Positions 26,077-34,927 of a stretch of 64,000 nucleotides of DNA are shown here, piece by piece. The stretch covers positions 4,960,001 through 5,024,000 of the forward strand of contig NZ_CP180355.1 of the NCBI RefSeq assembly GCF_048007035.1, in the 5' to 3' direction. The stretch is from Imperialibacter sp963977595 (GTDB lineage Bacteria > Bacteroidota > Bacteroidia > Cytophagales > Cyclobacteriaceae). A model generated the notes under the pieces. The model was not told the origin of the DNA, searched no databases, and saw nothing but the letters and a program-made list of their open reading frames with translations. Within the stretch, counting starts at the first letter, position 1; every line of letters begins with the position of its first letter. The position numbers and the translations under genes were made by a program.

Positions 26077-27036
26077 ATGAAGTCACTCCGTACCATTTCG
26101 CTATTGATTCTTTTGGCTGCCTGGGTATTCGTTGTTGGTTGCGGTGGAGACACTGAGGAGCCTGATCCTGTTGAAGAGGTGGATGCGGAGGTTCATTTGA
26201 GTGAGTCGACCGTTAATATCGTGATGGGTGATTCCACCAGGCTGCTTTATACCATCACGCCCGATACCATTATTATTGAGGACCTGGTGTGGACTTCCTT
26301 GAACGAAGACATTGCGACGGTGTCGTCTACAGGCATGCTCAAAGCTTTGGGCATTGGAACCACAACTGTTAAGCTGAGCAGTGCGAGCGAGGGGGCCGAA
26401 GCGCAGCTTACCGTTAATGTACTCCCTGTTCCCTTGTCAGCCGTGGAGATAGCAAGCGGCGATTCAGTGATCGTTGCGTTCATTGATGTTGAGCAGGCCT
26501 TGCCATTGTCTTTCATGCCGGACAACGCTACCGATCAAAGTATACAGTGGAGGTCGTCGAATACCAATGTGCTGAGCGTGGATCCCGCTGGAAAGGCGCT
26601 GGCCAAGACCCTGGGCTATGTGTTTGTGGAGGCTTACCGGGAAAACGACCCCCTGATTTATGATGCAGTGACTGTGATTCCAGCCGAAGAAGGCCAGCTG
26701 GTGGCCGCCAGTTTTGTGAACGTGGTGACATTCGCAGGCAAATACCAATACAAAGTGTTTCTAGGCAGTACCGATGTGCCAGTAACGACAGGGAAGGTCA
26801 CTCTGTACAGTACCAACGGCTTTACTTTTACTATCGAAGCGGAAGTCGCTACAACGACAGAAGCGGTCGATATTGCGGCTGGTAAAGCTGCTCAAATAGC
26901 CACCCTTGAAGTTACGGAGGCTGAATTTAATGACCTCTCACTCGGAGCGCTGGTGAGTATAGAAATATCACTTAACGGGGTCGACTATGATGTAATGGTA
27001 AATGGCAACAGTGTGATAAGGGTGGTAGAGAAATAG
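26077..27036 (+). CDS. Lipoprotein with two bacterial Ig-like (BIG2) domains
   Basis: A 319-aa protein with lipobox VVGC (Cys about 22) and an acidic linker (GGDTEEPDPVEEVDAE). Two BIG2-type Ig-like domains follow: residues about 40-115 (ITPDTIIIEDLVWTSLNEDI then ATVSSTGMLKALGIGTTTVK) and 120-205 (LPLSFMPDNATDQSIQWRSS, NTNVLSVDPAGKALAK). The final 110 residues form another beta-rich domain of unknown type. BIG2 domains usually extend or display surface proteins and bind glycans or other cells. It is convergent with the FtsX permease gene and shows no operon partner. Confidence 0.85.
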   Translation: MKSLRTISLLILLAAWVFVVGCGGDTEEPDPVEEVDAEVHLSESTVNIVMGDSTRLLYTITPDTIIIEDLVWTSLNEDIATVSSTGMLKALGIGTTTVKLSSASEGAEAQLTVNVLPVPLSAVEIASGDSVIVAFIDVEQALPLSFMPDNATDQSIQWRSSNTNVLSVDPAGKALAKTLGYVFVEAYRENDPLIYDAVTVIPAEEGQLVAASFVNVVTFAGKYQYKVFLGSTDVPVTTGKVTLYSTNGFTFTIEAEVATTTEAVDIAAGKAAQIATLEVTEAEFNDLSLGALVSIEISLNGVDYDVMVNGNSVIRVVEK

Positions 27037-27121
27037 CGGGCCATTGCTGAAGTTAACAATGGCCGCCTTTCGTTTTTTTGTGTGAAAACCCCACGTTCCT
27101 GACTCTTTCAGTCCGTCCGGT

Positions 27122-29749
27122 CTACTCGCTCCTCAATGTGCTGGCCGGATTTGTCTTCAATGACTTTAGCGCATAGCTACCTAAAACAACCCATGAGGTC
27201 ACCATCACAATGCCAGCCGCCAGCAAGTAGGCGAAAGGCCCAAGGTTGATTCGGAAAGCGAATCCCTCAAGCCAGTCGTTCATTACATAGTAGTTGAGTG
27301 GCACCGCAATGAGCAGACTTGCCAGGAGAAGAAGTGTTGTTTGCTTTAGGAGGATCATGAGTAATTGTTTTACAGAAGCACCTAATACTTTTCTGATGGC
27401 CATTTCTTTCATCCGCTGTGCCACAGTGAAGCTCGCCAGGCCAAGAATACCCAGCACGGCCACCAGGATGGCCATAAAAGTAGCATAGAGTGTCATAGAG
27501 CCTATACGTTCTTCTGTTTCGTAGAGGTTTTGGAACTGCTGATCGACAAAGGTGTAGTCAATCGGGTGATTGGCCTCAAAGCCTTTCCAGGCGTCCTCAA
27601 TTTGAGCCATGGTTTCGCTGAGTCCGACGGCATTGAGCCGTACCAGCAGCATGTTGTAGCGGTTGCTGTTTCTGCCCCGGAACACATGTATGACGGGTTC
27701 TACGGCATTGGCCAGGGAGCTGAAGTTGAAATCTTTTACTACCCCAATCACCTCGAATCCTTCATCAGAATCAGGAAACATGAGCTTATGGCCTTCAACC
27801 GAAGCCCAGCCCAGCTGTTTCATAGCAGCCTGGTTGATAACCGACTTGCGTTGGTCGGAGCGCATATCAATATCAAAATCCCGGCCTTCCACAAACTCAA
27901 TGTCCATGGTGGAGAAATACTTGTCGTCGACGCCAACGAACCGCCAGTCGAGCGGGGCACGGTCTCTGGCGTCTTCAGACTGCACCAACACGAAACTCCC
28001 CCGGTACCTGCCAGGTGCGGAGTTGGAAGCACTCACCGACTTCACGCCAGGCACTGCTTCGAGCGAATTTCGGAAAGCTGCCCACCGCTGTTCATTTTCT
28101 TCACCCTCACCTGACCGTGCGTTGATGATCAGTACATTGTCGGGATCGAAATTCATGTCTGCCGTCTTCATGAAGTTGATTTGCTGATACATGATCAGTA
28201 CAGCGCTGACAAGCATCACGGCAATTGCGAATTGGCAGGTGACAAGAATATTTTTTGGGTCAAAGCCGCTCCGCTTCAGAGAGGTACTGCCGTGCATTAC
28301 TTCTCCGGCTTTCAACTTAGAAAGGGTGAGGGTAGGGTAAATACCGGCTATCAATCCCAGGCCGATAATGCCTGCCAGTAGGCTGACCAATGGCAGGGGC
28401 TCAAACAGAAATGCGAGTGACATTTGCTGACCAAAAAGGTCGATGAAATAGGGTAGCAGAATAAAAGCCAATGCTATGCCCAGAATACTACCGACGGCAA
28501 AAAGAAACGTAGTTTCTCCGGTAAACTGGAGAACCAGGTCTTTGCCCCCGGCACCAAACGTTTTGCGCACTGCTACCTCTTTGAACCTGCCAAGCGACTG
28601 GGCAGCGTTGAGATTGGCAAAGTTGAAAAAGGCAATCAGCAGCAGCCCGATAGAAATATAGCCCAGAAAGTAGCCGTACTGCTGCTGTCCCGTGTTGAAG
28701 TCGTAATAGTCGGCCAGAGGCATCAGCTCCAGGGTGCCCCGCTCAGAGGGAGTGACAAATTTCTCCACTAGTTGGGGGAATTGCTCAACCAGGGCTTTCG
28801 GGTTCTGCCCATTCCGAAGTTGGATGAAGCTGAACATAAAAGAAGCGTCCCAACCAAAGTAGCCGAGCTCAGTCCATTGCTGCCTTCTTGACTCCAGATT
28901 GATGACAATATCAAAGTCGAAGCTGGAATTAAACGGGATCTTGTCCAGTACCCCGGTGACTTCATAAGTGATTGGTTCATTAAAGGCCACCTCAATTGTT
29001 TTGCCCAATGGGTCTTCGTCTCCAAAGATTCGCTTAGCCACCTCACTGCTAATCACTACCGACCTTGGATTTTCAAACACCCGACCTTTGTCCCCGTGGA
29101 GCATCGGAAACGAAAACATATCGAACATGCCCTGTTCACTGAAAGTCACGCCCTCGCTGTACTCCTGCTCCCCATGGCGGATCGTCGTTTCGCCGGCAAA
29201 AACAAATCGACCAATAGAAGAAACACTGGGAAACGCTTTTTGTACTTCTTCCGCCAGTGGCGCCCAGGTGTCGCTCACATCCATTTTTCCACCCTCGGGG
29301 GTCAAACGGGTGCGGTACAGGAAGTAGATATCTTCTGTGTTCTCATGAAACTGGTCATAGGTGATGATGTCGTAAGCATAAACACCCAGCAACAGGCTTA
29401 CAGCCACACCCAGGGTAAGGCCGAGCACATTGATGGAAGCAATGAACTTTCTGTGTCGGATGTTGCGCAGCGCAATGAGGAAATAACTGCCCAGCAGTGG
29501 CCAGTAGGAGCCGTTGTACCTGAATTGTACTGAATGCTCTTCTTCACTGATGTCGGCCGGAGTGCCCAGCTCTTCGATGGCTTTTTTACAGGCCTCTTCT
29601 GCAGAGCTGCCCTGCGTTTGCAGCCGTTCAATACTTTGTCGCAGGTGATCTTCCAATTCGGCGATCACGCCATCTTCCAGGTTCTTTTGCTTTCGGAGTT
29701 GTTGGCGCCACTGAGTGATGTGGCGTTCGATGAGTTGTTGATTATCCAT
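27122..29749 (-). CDS. MacB/FtsX-family ABC transporter permease with prefix domain
   Basis: A protein of about 875 aa. Residues 1-80 form a charged helical permease-prefix domain (LEDGVIAELEDHLRQSIERL). Then comes the first transmembrane helix (IASINVLGLTLGVAVSLLLG), a MacB-type periplasmic domain, an FtsX unit of three helices with VAVRKTFGA, and a second copy of periplasmic domain plus FtsX unit (MAIRKVLGASVKQLL). This four-plus-four layout is typical of Bacteroidota permeases that need a separate ATPase. The frame is open for another 106 codons upstream, but that part overlaps the PadR gene in another frame. ATG at 29749 fits the family start and overlaps the padR stop by 8 bp. Confidence 0.92.
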   Translation of the reverse strand: MDNQQLIERHITQWRQQLRKQKNLEDGVIAELEDHLRQSIERLQTQGSSAEEACKKAIEELGTPADISEEEHSVQFRYNGSYWPLLGSYFLIALRNIRHRKFIASINVLGLTLGVAVSLLLGVYAYDIITYDQFHENTEDIYFLYRTRLTPEGGKMDVSDTWAPLAEEVQKAFPSVSSIGRFVFAGETTIRHGEQEYSEGVTFSEQGMFDMFSFPMLHGDKGRVFENPRSVVISSEVAKRIFGDEDPLGKTIEVAFNEPITYEVTGVLDKIPFNSSFDFDIVINLESRRQQWTELGYFGWDASFMFSFIQLRNGQNPKALVEQFPQLVEKFVTPSERGTLELMPLADYYDFNTGQQQYGYFLGYISIGLLLIAFFNFANLNAAQSLGRFKEVAVRKTFGAGGKDLVLQFTGETTFLFAVGSILGIALAFILLPYFIDLFGQQMSLAFLFEPLPLVSLLAGIIGLGLIAGIYPTLTLSKLKAGEVMHGSTSLKRSGFDPKNILVTCQFAIAVMLVSAVLIMYQQINFMKTADMNFDPDNVLIINARSGEGEENEQRWAAFRNSLEAVPGVKSVSASNSAPGRYRGSFVLVQSEDARDRAPLDWRFVGVDDKYFSTMDIEFVEGRDFDIDMRSDQRKSVINQAAMKQLGWASVEGHKLMFPDSDEGFEVIGVVKDFNFSSLANAVEPVIHVFRGRNSNRYNMLLVRLNAVGLSETMAQIEDAWKGFEANHPIDYTFVDQQFQNLYETEERIGSMTLYATFMAILVAVLGILGLASFTVAQRMKEMAIRKVLGASVKQLLMILLKQTTLLLLASLLIAVPLNYYVMNDWLEGFAFRINLGPFAYLLAAGIVMVTSWVVLGSYALKSLKTNPASTLRSE

Positions 29750-30089
29750 GTGAAGTTTTTGAGTTGAGTGACCAAAGCTTCTGGAGTACATGGTGCATAG
29801 CCAGCCAGTGTTCCTGCTCCTGATGAATGGCCGCCTTGCCAAGCTCGGTAATGGCGTAGTACTTGCGGTGACGTCCATTGTCCGACTGGTTCCATTGTGA
29901 GGTGACCAATCCTTCTTTCTCCAGCCTGTGGAGAACAGGGTACAGCATGCCGTCGGCCCATTCCAGTTGTCCGCCCGAGAGGGTTTTGACTTGCTGGATA
30001 ATATCATATCCGTAATTGGGGCCCTGCTGTAGGATACCGAGGATGAGAGGTTTGGAGGAAGCAGCAATCAATGATTTGGAAAAATCCAT
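29742..30089 (-). CDS. PadR-family transcriptional regulator
   Basis: A 115-aa protein with the PadR winged helix-turn-helix: LILGILQQGPNYGYDIIQQV, GGQLEWADGMLYPVLHRLEK and a wing with GRHRKYYAITELGKAAI. The C-terminal helix that makes the dimer is short. The stop codon overlaps the start of the downstream permease by 8 bp (ATGGATAA), so the two are probably translationally coupled. PadR-permease pairs are common in Bacteroidota, and the regulator probably controls the permease and itself in response to a small hydrophobic compound. Confidence 0.93.
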   Translation of the reverse strand: MDFSKSLIAASSKPLILGILQQGPNYGYDIIQQVKTLSGGQLEWADGMLYPVLHRLEKEGLVTSQWNQSDNGRHRKYYAITELGKAAIHQEQEHWLAMHHVLQKLWSLNSKTSHG

Positions 30090-30105
30090 ATACTTAAGAA
30101 GTCTT

Positions 30106-30128
30106 TATACATAGATAATCAATGTATA
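30106..30128. promoter_or_regulatory. Candidate PadR operator
   Basis: TATACAT (30106-30112) is repeated in inverted form as ATGTATA (30122-30128) with a 9-bp spacer. It begins 17 bp upstream of the padR start codon. PadR proteins bind imperfect palindromes containing ATGT/ACAT half-sites over their own promoters. The position and symmetry fit autoregulation. Confidence 0.5.
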
Positions 30129-30233
30129 ACGAAAACGCAAATCAGACCCTGTGAAAAAGTCCGTTAGCAACTACTTCATGAATGGCTTGATTATTAACTG
30201 GCTGGTAGTGGGGAGTGCCGGCACGAGAGCGGG

Positions 30234-32528
30234 TTAGGCGATGGTCCAGGTACCGAGCGCCTCATCAATCGCCTGTAGCAGCTCATCTGCATTTGCCTGC
30301 GTGAAGCACATGGGTGGCTTGATCTTCAGTGTATTGTCGAAGGGCCCATCGGTACCTATGAGGATGTTCTGCTCTTTGAGTTTGTTTTTCACAAAGGCAG
30401 CCAGCTCGGTGAAGGGTTCTTTTTTGGCCTTGCCTTTCACCAATTCCAGCCCCAGAAACAGGCCCTGCCCCCGGGCATTGCCTGCCCATTCGTATTTCCT
30501 GGTCAGGTTCTCAAAACCGTTGAGGATATAGGTGCCAAGTTTTTGTGCGTGTTCAGGCAGTTGTTCTTCTTCCAGCACGTCGAGCACGGCATGGGCAATG
30601 GCGCACGACACTGGGTTGCCACCGAAGGAACTGAAGAACTCCATTCCTGTTTCGAAGGATGCAGCGATTTCCTCAGTCGTAACAACAGCCCCCATCGGGT
30701 GGCCATTAGCAATTGGCTTGCCAAGGATCACAATGTCGGGAACCACTTCCTGCATTTCGAAACCCCAGAAGTAATTGCCTAGTCGGCCAAAACCAGTTTG
30801 CACCTCATCGTTGATGCATACACCTCCATTGGCCCGCATATAGGTGTACACTTCTTTCAGGTAGCCTTTGGCCAGCGGCACTTGTCCACCGCAGCCAACG
30901 ATAGGTTCAGAAATAAAAGTTCCGATGTCAAGATCACTTGCTTTTATTCTGGCGATCAAATCGGCAGCATATTGTTTGCCTGCCGTACCGTCGTTCTGGG
31001 TGTACTGGCCTTTGTAGGTATCGGGCAGGGTGGCTTCCAGAATGTGCTCTGCTTTTCCCTGGCCTCCCTTGCGGTTGTATTTATAATGACTGATGTCGAT
31101 CACCTGCCGGGTGTTGCCATGGTAGCCGTGCTCCATTACCACAATGCCCTTTTTGCGGGAGTGCGTTTGGGCCAGCCGCAGTGCCAGGTCGCTGGCTGCA
31201 CTGCCGGAATTAACAAAAAAGACTTTGGATAGCTTAGCCGGAAACTTGCTCAGCAGCTTCTCTGCATAGTTGTTATACACCTTGCTCAGGTAGCGGGTGT
31301 TGGTATTGAGCCGGGCCATCTGTTGTTGACCAGCCTGCACAACCCTTGGGTGGCAATGCCCTACGTGCGGAATATTGTTATAAGCATCGAGGTAGGTGTT
31401 GCCCAGGTCGTCGTGCATGTACTGAAAGGCGGCACTCACCATGTGGACGGGCTTGTCGAAGCTGATGGACAATGCCTTACTAGCTACTTTAAGCCTTTTG
31501 CTCAGCAGCTCATCGGTGTTGTCGCTAATAGTCGGAGGCAAGCCAATAGCTGTGCGAAACTCGTGACTGACCCGTCTGGGATTCATTCGAACCCATTTTT
31601 CCAGAAGCTCCCAGGCTGGTTTTTCGCTAATAGTAATGTAGTCGCTGTCGGGCTTCAGGGTTTTTGTGTAAGCCGATTTGCTCACACTCACCGCCAGGCG
31701 GGTGCCGATGAGGTAAAACAGTAGGTCGACCTCCGGCGGAAGGAGGGGCATGACTTCGTTGTAGCCGGTCAGCACTGGGATGGCCCATTCCAGCGGTTCT
31801 TCTTTCTCAAACATCACGTAGGTAAGCGCTATGGCCAGCTCGTTGATGAGAGGACTGTAGCACATGTCGCCAAAGTCGATCAGGCCGGTGACTTTGTCGT
31901 CACTCACCAGTAGATTCCAGTCATTGGCATCGCCATGAAGGATAGATTTTCTCAGAGAGGGAAGAAGAGGATCCACCACCTCTTTTTGCTGCAAGTAAAA
32001 GTACTCAGCCCATTTGCGTTTTTTTGAATCTTCGATGTGGGAGGCATGCTGAAGGTTGCGTGAGTATAGTTTCAAATCCCAGTCGAAGTCTTTAGCAGTA
32101 ACCGCTGAGTAGTATTGCCCGGTTAACGCCTTGTCCATTTTGCCAAGAAGTTGGCCCAATGAGTAATAGAGGGCAGTACTTGGGCTTGATTCGGCAAAGA
32201 AAGAGCCTTCAAGAAAGGTGAGCAGGCGCAGGAATACGGTTTCGCCTCCGTTAGTTTGGATGATGGTGACTAGCTCCTGCCGGACATTGGCGATGAGGTT
32301 GGAGAAGTAGCCCGGCAGCTCATTGTTGAGAAGCAATAGAATTTTATTCTCGGCATCCAGCAGTTCTTCAAGGCCAGGCTCTTCCTGATAAATTTTGAGT
32401 AAGAAGGTGCCCTTCTCCGTTAAGACTTTGAAGTTGGTACTGTCGTAGCCTTCGAGGCTTTTGAAGTCGGTGCAGGCGAGGTTGTAGTGTTCCTTGATCA
32501 ATAAAAGAACGTCAAACTTATCGGTCAT
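30234..32528 (-). CDS. Phosphotransferase (APH)-class III aminotransferase fusion
   Basis: A 764-aa two-domain protein. Residues 1 to about 300 are an aminoglycoside-phosphotransferase/choline-kinase fold with HGDANDWNLL (His about 198, Asp about 200) and IDFGD (about 217-221). Residues about 340-764 are a class III PLP aminotransferase with VNSGSAASDLALRLA and the PLP lysine in ILGKPIANG (Lys about 604). Related fusions often also carry an M23 peptidase domain, which is absent here. The aminotransferase part resembles enzymes that act on phosphoethanolamine or phosphohydroxylysine, so the kinase may make the substrate for the lyase or transaminase in the same chain. This is inference. The gene appears to be single. 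Confidence 0.88.
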   Translation of the reverse strand: MTDKFDVLLLIKEHYNLACTDFKSLEGYDSTNFKVLTEKGTFLLKIYQEEPGLEELLDAENKILLLLNNELPGYFSNLIANVRQELVTIIQTNGGETVFLRLLTFLEGSFFAESSPSTALYYSLGQLLGKMDKALTGQYYSAVTAKDFDWDLKLYSRNLQHASHIEDSKKRKWAEYFYLQQKEVVDPLLPSLRKSILHGDANDWNLLVSDDKVTGLIDFGDMCYSPLINELAIALTYVMFEKEEPLEWAIPVLTGYNEVMPLLPPEVDLLFYLIGTRLAVSVSKSAYTKTLKPDSDYITISEKPAWELLEKWVRMNPRRVSHEFRTAIGLPPTISDNTDELLSKRLKVASKALSISFDKPVHMVSAAFQYMHDDLGNTYLDAYNNIPHVGHCHPRVVQAGQQQMARLNTNTRYLSKVYNNYAEKLLSKFPAKLSKVFFVNSGSAASDLALRLAQTHSRKKGIVVMEHGYHGNTRQVIDISHYKYNRKGGQGKAEHILEATLPDTYKGQYTQNDGTAGKQYAADLIARIKASDLDIGTFISEPIVGCGGQVPLAKGYLKEVYTYMRANGGVCINDEVQTGFGRLGNYFWGFEMQEVVPDIVILGKPIANGHPMGAVVTTEEIAASFETGMEFFSSFGGNPVSCAIAHAVLDVLEEEQLPEHAQKLGTYILNGFENLTRKYEWAGNARGQGLFLGLELVKGKAKKEPFTELAAFVKNKLKEQNILIGTDGPFDNTLKIKPPMCFTQANADELLQAIDEALGTWTIA

Positions 32529-32568
32529 CAGGTATGATTTGTGCTTTTGTCCTCAAGCCGGACGGGCT

Positions 32569-32595
32569 GTTACTTTTCCTAGGATGAAAAGTAAC
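32569..32595. repeat. 10-bp hairpin, possible dispersed repeat
   Basis: GTTACTTTTC-CTAGGAT-GAAAAGTAAC forms a perfect 10-bp stem with a 7-nt loop, followed by CAAAAATC. It lies upstream of the aminotransferase-fusion gene. The form resembles short hairpin repeats seen between genes in Bacteroidota, but only one good copy is visible in this window. Confidence 0.45.
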
Positions 32596-32741
32596 CAAAA
32601 ATCATCGAAAAATTAACGCACGGGCCATTTGTCCCGCACCCCTCCACCATTTTTCTCCCGCCAGCCGTGTCGGGGGCAATTAAGATCGAGAGCTTTATTT
32701 GGGAGGAGACTTCACCTTTTTAGATTTAGAGATTTGGGGGT

Positions 32742-32781
32742 ATTTGTCGTGCCCACAGCCTAAGCTGGTGGCACGACAAAT
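32742..32781. repeat. Long intercistronic hairpin
   Basis: ATTTGTCGTGCC (32742-32753) is matched exactly by its inverse GGCACGACAAAT (32770-32781), with a partly self-complementary 16-nt loop (CACAGC/GCTGGTG). It lies just downstream of the esterase stop codon. There is no T-tract on the minus strand, so it may protect an mRNA end rather than terminate transcription. Confidence 0.55.
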
Positions 32782-32793
32782 CTAGTAAACTGG

Positions 32794-33669
32794 TTAATCA
32801 ATCACCTGATGCACTTTCAGCCAATCGGCCAGCCTGTCTGCCCAGGAATTGAATATTTCGTTTTTAGTGTTGACCATACCCAGGCCATGAGCGCCTTTTT
32901 CATATATATGCATTTCGGCAGGCACTCCTGCTTTCTTCAGGGCCAGGTAGAAGTAAAGGCTGTTTTCTACGGGCACGGCCGAGTCTTCTGTGGTGTGCAC
33001 CAGAAAAGTAGGCGGAGTGAGGTTGGTTACCTGCTTTTCGTTCGACATCAAGGTTTGCTCCTCCTTGTTGGGCGAGTCGCCCAGCAGGTTGAACATAGAA
33101 CCCCGGTGAGTGAAGCTATCGTCCATATTTATTACCGGATAGCCCAGCACCATGTAGTTCGGTCTGGAACTGACTTTTTCTACAGGGTCTTTGCTGCTTT
33201 TGTCACCATCAGTGAAATGTGTGCCAAGGCTGGACGCCAGGTGCCCGCCGGCGGAGAAGCCCATGATGCCTACCTTGTTGGGGTCGAGCCCCCATTTACC
33301 AGCATTGGCTCTAACCATTCTTAGTGCTCTTTCTGCATCCATCAGGGGTACCGGGTGAGTGTAACCACTTTTGTGAAAACCGAGGCGGTAGTAGAGCACA
33401 TAGGCAGTTACGCCACGGTCGTTGTACCATTTGGCCACCTGCTTGCCTTCGTGGTCGTCTGCCAGATGCCCGTAGCCTCCGCCGGGGCAGATAACAACTG
33501 CGGATTTCTGTGCGTTTTTGGTAGCAGGATTGTAAGCCATCATATAGGGCTGATCGGCATCTTCTTTGCTTTTGGCCATGGGAGCACCGTCAGGCCAGAG
33601 GTATATTTTTTCCTGAGCGAAGCTGTTCATCGATATGCAAATGATTCCGAGTAAGAGTAGGTATTTCAT
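32794..33669 (-). CDS. Secreted alpha/beta-hydrolase (acetyl-esterase/BD-FAE-like)
   Basis: A 291-aa protein with a signal peptide (cleavage near residue 18, SFAQ). It has an oxyanion-hole motif CPGGGYGHLADDHEG, the nucleophile elbow GFSAGGHLA with the catalytic Ser, a later Asp in HTTEDSAVPVENS and the catalytic His in KGAHGLG. The closest group is the carbohydrate-esterase-like esterase/lipase family that removes acetyl or feruloyl groups from polysaccharides. The start WPDGAPMAK is also typical of that group. It is transcribed alone, with the long hairpin after its stop. Confidence 0.88.
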   Translation of the reverse strand: MKYLLLLGIICISMNSFAQEKIYLWPDGAPMAKSKEDADQPYMMAYNPATKNAQKSAVVICPGGGYGHLADDHEGKQVAKWYNDRGVTAYVLYYRLGFHKSGYTHPVPLMDAERALRMVRANAGKWGLDPNKVGIMGFSAGGHLASSLGTHFTDGDKSSKDPVEKVSSRPNYMVLGYPVINMDDSFTHRGSMFNLLGDSPNKEEQTLMSNEKQVTNLTPPTFLVHTTEDSAVPVENSLYFYLALKKAGVPAEMHIYEKGAHGLGMVNTKNEIFNSWADRLADWLKVHQVID

Positions 33670-34166
33670 CTGTGTAAAATTTACTTTTTAGCGGCCAGAT
33701 GGAATAGCCTGTACCATTACGGAATAGATCTTAGTCTGCTGACAGGTTATTCATTCCGTTGGGTAAGGTATTCCTTACGGCTATTTCATGTTTCCTTTTT
33801 TTGAAAAGGAAATTACAGCCAAGCGGCGAAATACCAAGAATCAAAAGACAAAAATCAAATAAAACTCAAAAGGGGAAGGTTGAAATTTTGAAAGGCAGTT
33901 GCTGCCGAACGGTGATTGCGAGGCCATTATGTAGTTCTTTCCCAGGTCAATGGCTAATGGCCCGTGGCAATCTATTTATAAGGGGTAAAATTCTAATAAA
34001 CAGATTGCTTCCGCACTCATCAAGCTGCGCCACAATTGGAATGAGAACCAGTGCTTCCCACCAAGCATGGGCAAACGCAATCTCATGGGACTTGTAAGTT
34101 TGTTTCCCTTCGAATTTGGAGCTTATTTGGGCTTTGCCTCTTTTATTTGTTTTTTTTCGGCCTCCT
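33670..34166. other. Intergenic region with a degenerate palindromic element
   Basis: A 497-bp gap. Part of it (about 33908-34056) contains GGTGATTGCGAGG and later GGCAATCT, followed by AGATTGCTTCCG and CACAATTGGAATGAG. These words in this order look like a decayed copy of the palindromic intergenic repeat built on ATTGCGAGG...GCAATCT/AGATTGC...CAATGA that is widespread in bacteria. A hairpin TTTCCTTTT/AAAAGGAAA lies near 33791-33812. The open frame at 33759-34097 has no recognisable domain and is not called. Confidence 0.4.
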
Positions 34167-34664
34167 TTATTTCTTCGCAGCTATAAACTCGAGCGACACC
34201 GAATTCAGGCAATACCTCAGTCCGGTTGGCTTGGGGCCGTCGGGAAATACGTGACCCAGGTGACCACCACAGCGGGCACATAGCACTTCGTCTCTTATCA
34301 TTCCAAGCGACTTGTCTGTGCCTACCAGTATGTTCTTTTTTTCCAGTGGCTGGTAAAAACTTGGCCATCCGGTGCCAGACTCAAATTTGGTTTGAGAGCT
34401 GAATAGTGGAAGTGCACATGCAGCACACACATAATCTCCTTTTTCGTGGTTGTCCCAGTATTTGCCAGTGAAAGCCCTTTCAGTTCCCTTTTCTCTCAGC
34501 ACATAGTATTGGTCGGCCGTCAGCTTTTCTTTCCATTGGGCTTCTGTTAACTTGAATTCTCCCGTACCAGCATTGGCGGCTGCCTCTTTCTGTCCCTGTG
34601 CCTGGCAACTGGTAACGAAGGCCAACAAGGCAAGGCCTGTCATTTGTATGAGTATGTTCTTCAT
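34167..34664 (-). CDS. msrB: Peptide-methionine (R)-S-oxide reductase, lipoprotein form
   Basis: A 165-aa protein with signal peptide and lipobox VTSC (Cys about 20). The MsrB domain follows, starting with KEKLTADQYYVLREKGTE. The four zinc-binding cysteines are present as CAAC (about 80 and 83) and CARC (about 129 and 132). The catalytic Cys is in RYCLNSVSLEF (about 152). It reduces the R-form of oxidised methionine in proteins, and the lipoprotein signal places it in the periplasm, where it would repair envelope proteins. It stands alone between two intergenic gaps. Confidence 0.95.
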   Translation of the reverse strand: MKNILIQMTGLALLAFVTSCQAQGQKEAAANAGTGEFKLTEAQWKEKLTADQYYVLREKGTERAFTGKYWDNHEKGDYVCAACALPLFSSQTKFESGTGWPSFYQPLEKKNILVGTDKSLGMIRDEVLCARCGGHLGHVFPDGPKPTGLRYCLNSVSLEFIAAKK

Positions 34665-34927
34665 GGTCTTCTTTTTTTGTATAACTACGAAGTTAACAAG
34701 AATGTTGGTTTACCTGGTTCAGTTTATTCGATCCAAACGTCACGAAGAAGACTGAACGCATGAACAAGGAAACAACAAAACTCAAAAACCAAAAAGGCAA
34801 ATTAACATCAAATACAAAGCTCCAGACTTAGGCCTACTGCCAAATTACCGATCGGTGGAGTTGCCCTTCAATTTCGAATTTGGAACTTCTTTGTTTTTTT
34901 CCTTTTGCTATTTGTTTTTTTACCCAG

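Noticed and set aside
29750..30067. N-terminal extension of the FtsX permease by 106 codons
   Set aside because: The extension lies in another frame of the padR gene, has no family match, and the permease prefix domain starts naturally at ATG 29749.
33759..34097. 112-codon plus-strand frame
   Set aside because: It covers a degenerate repeat and low-complexity DNA, and no domain is visible.
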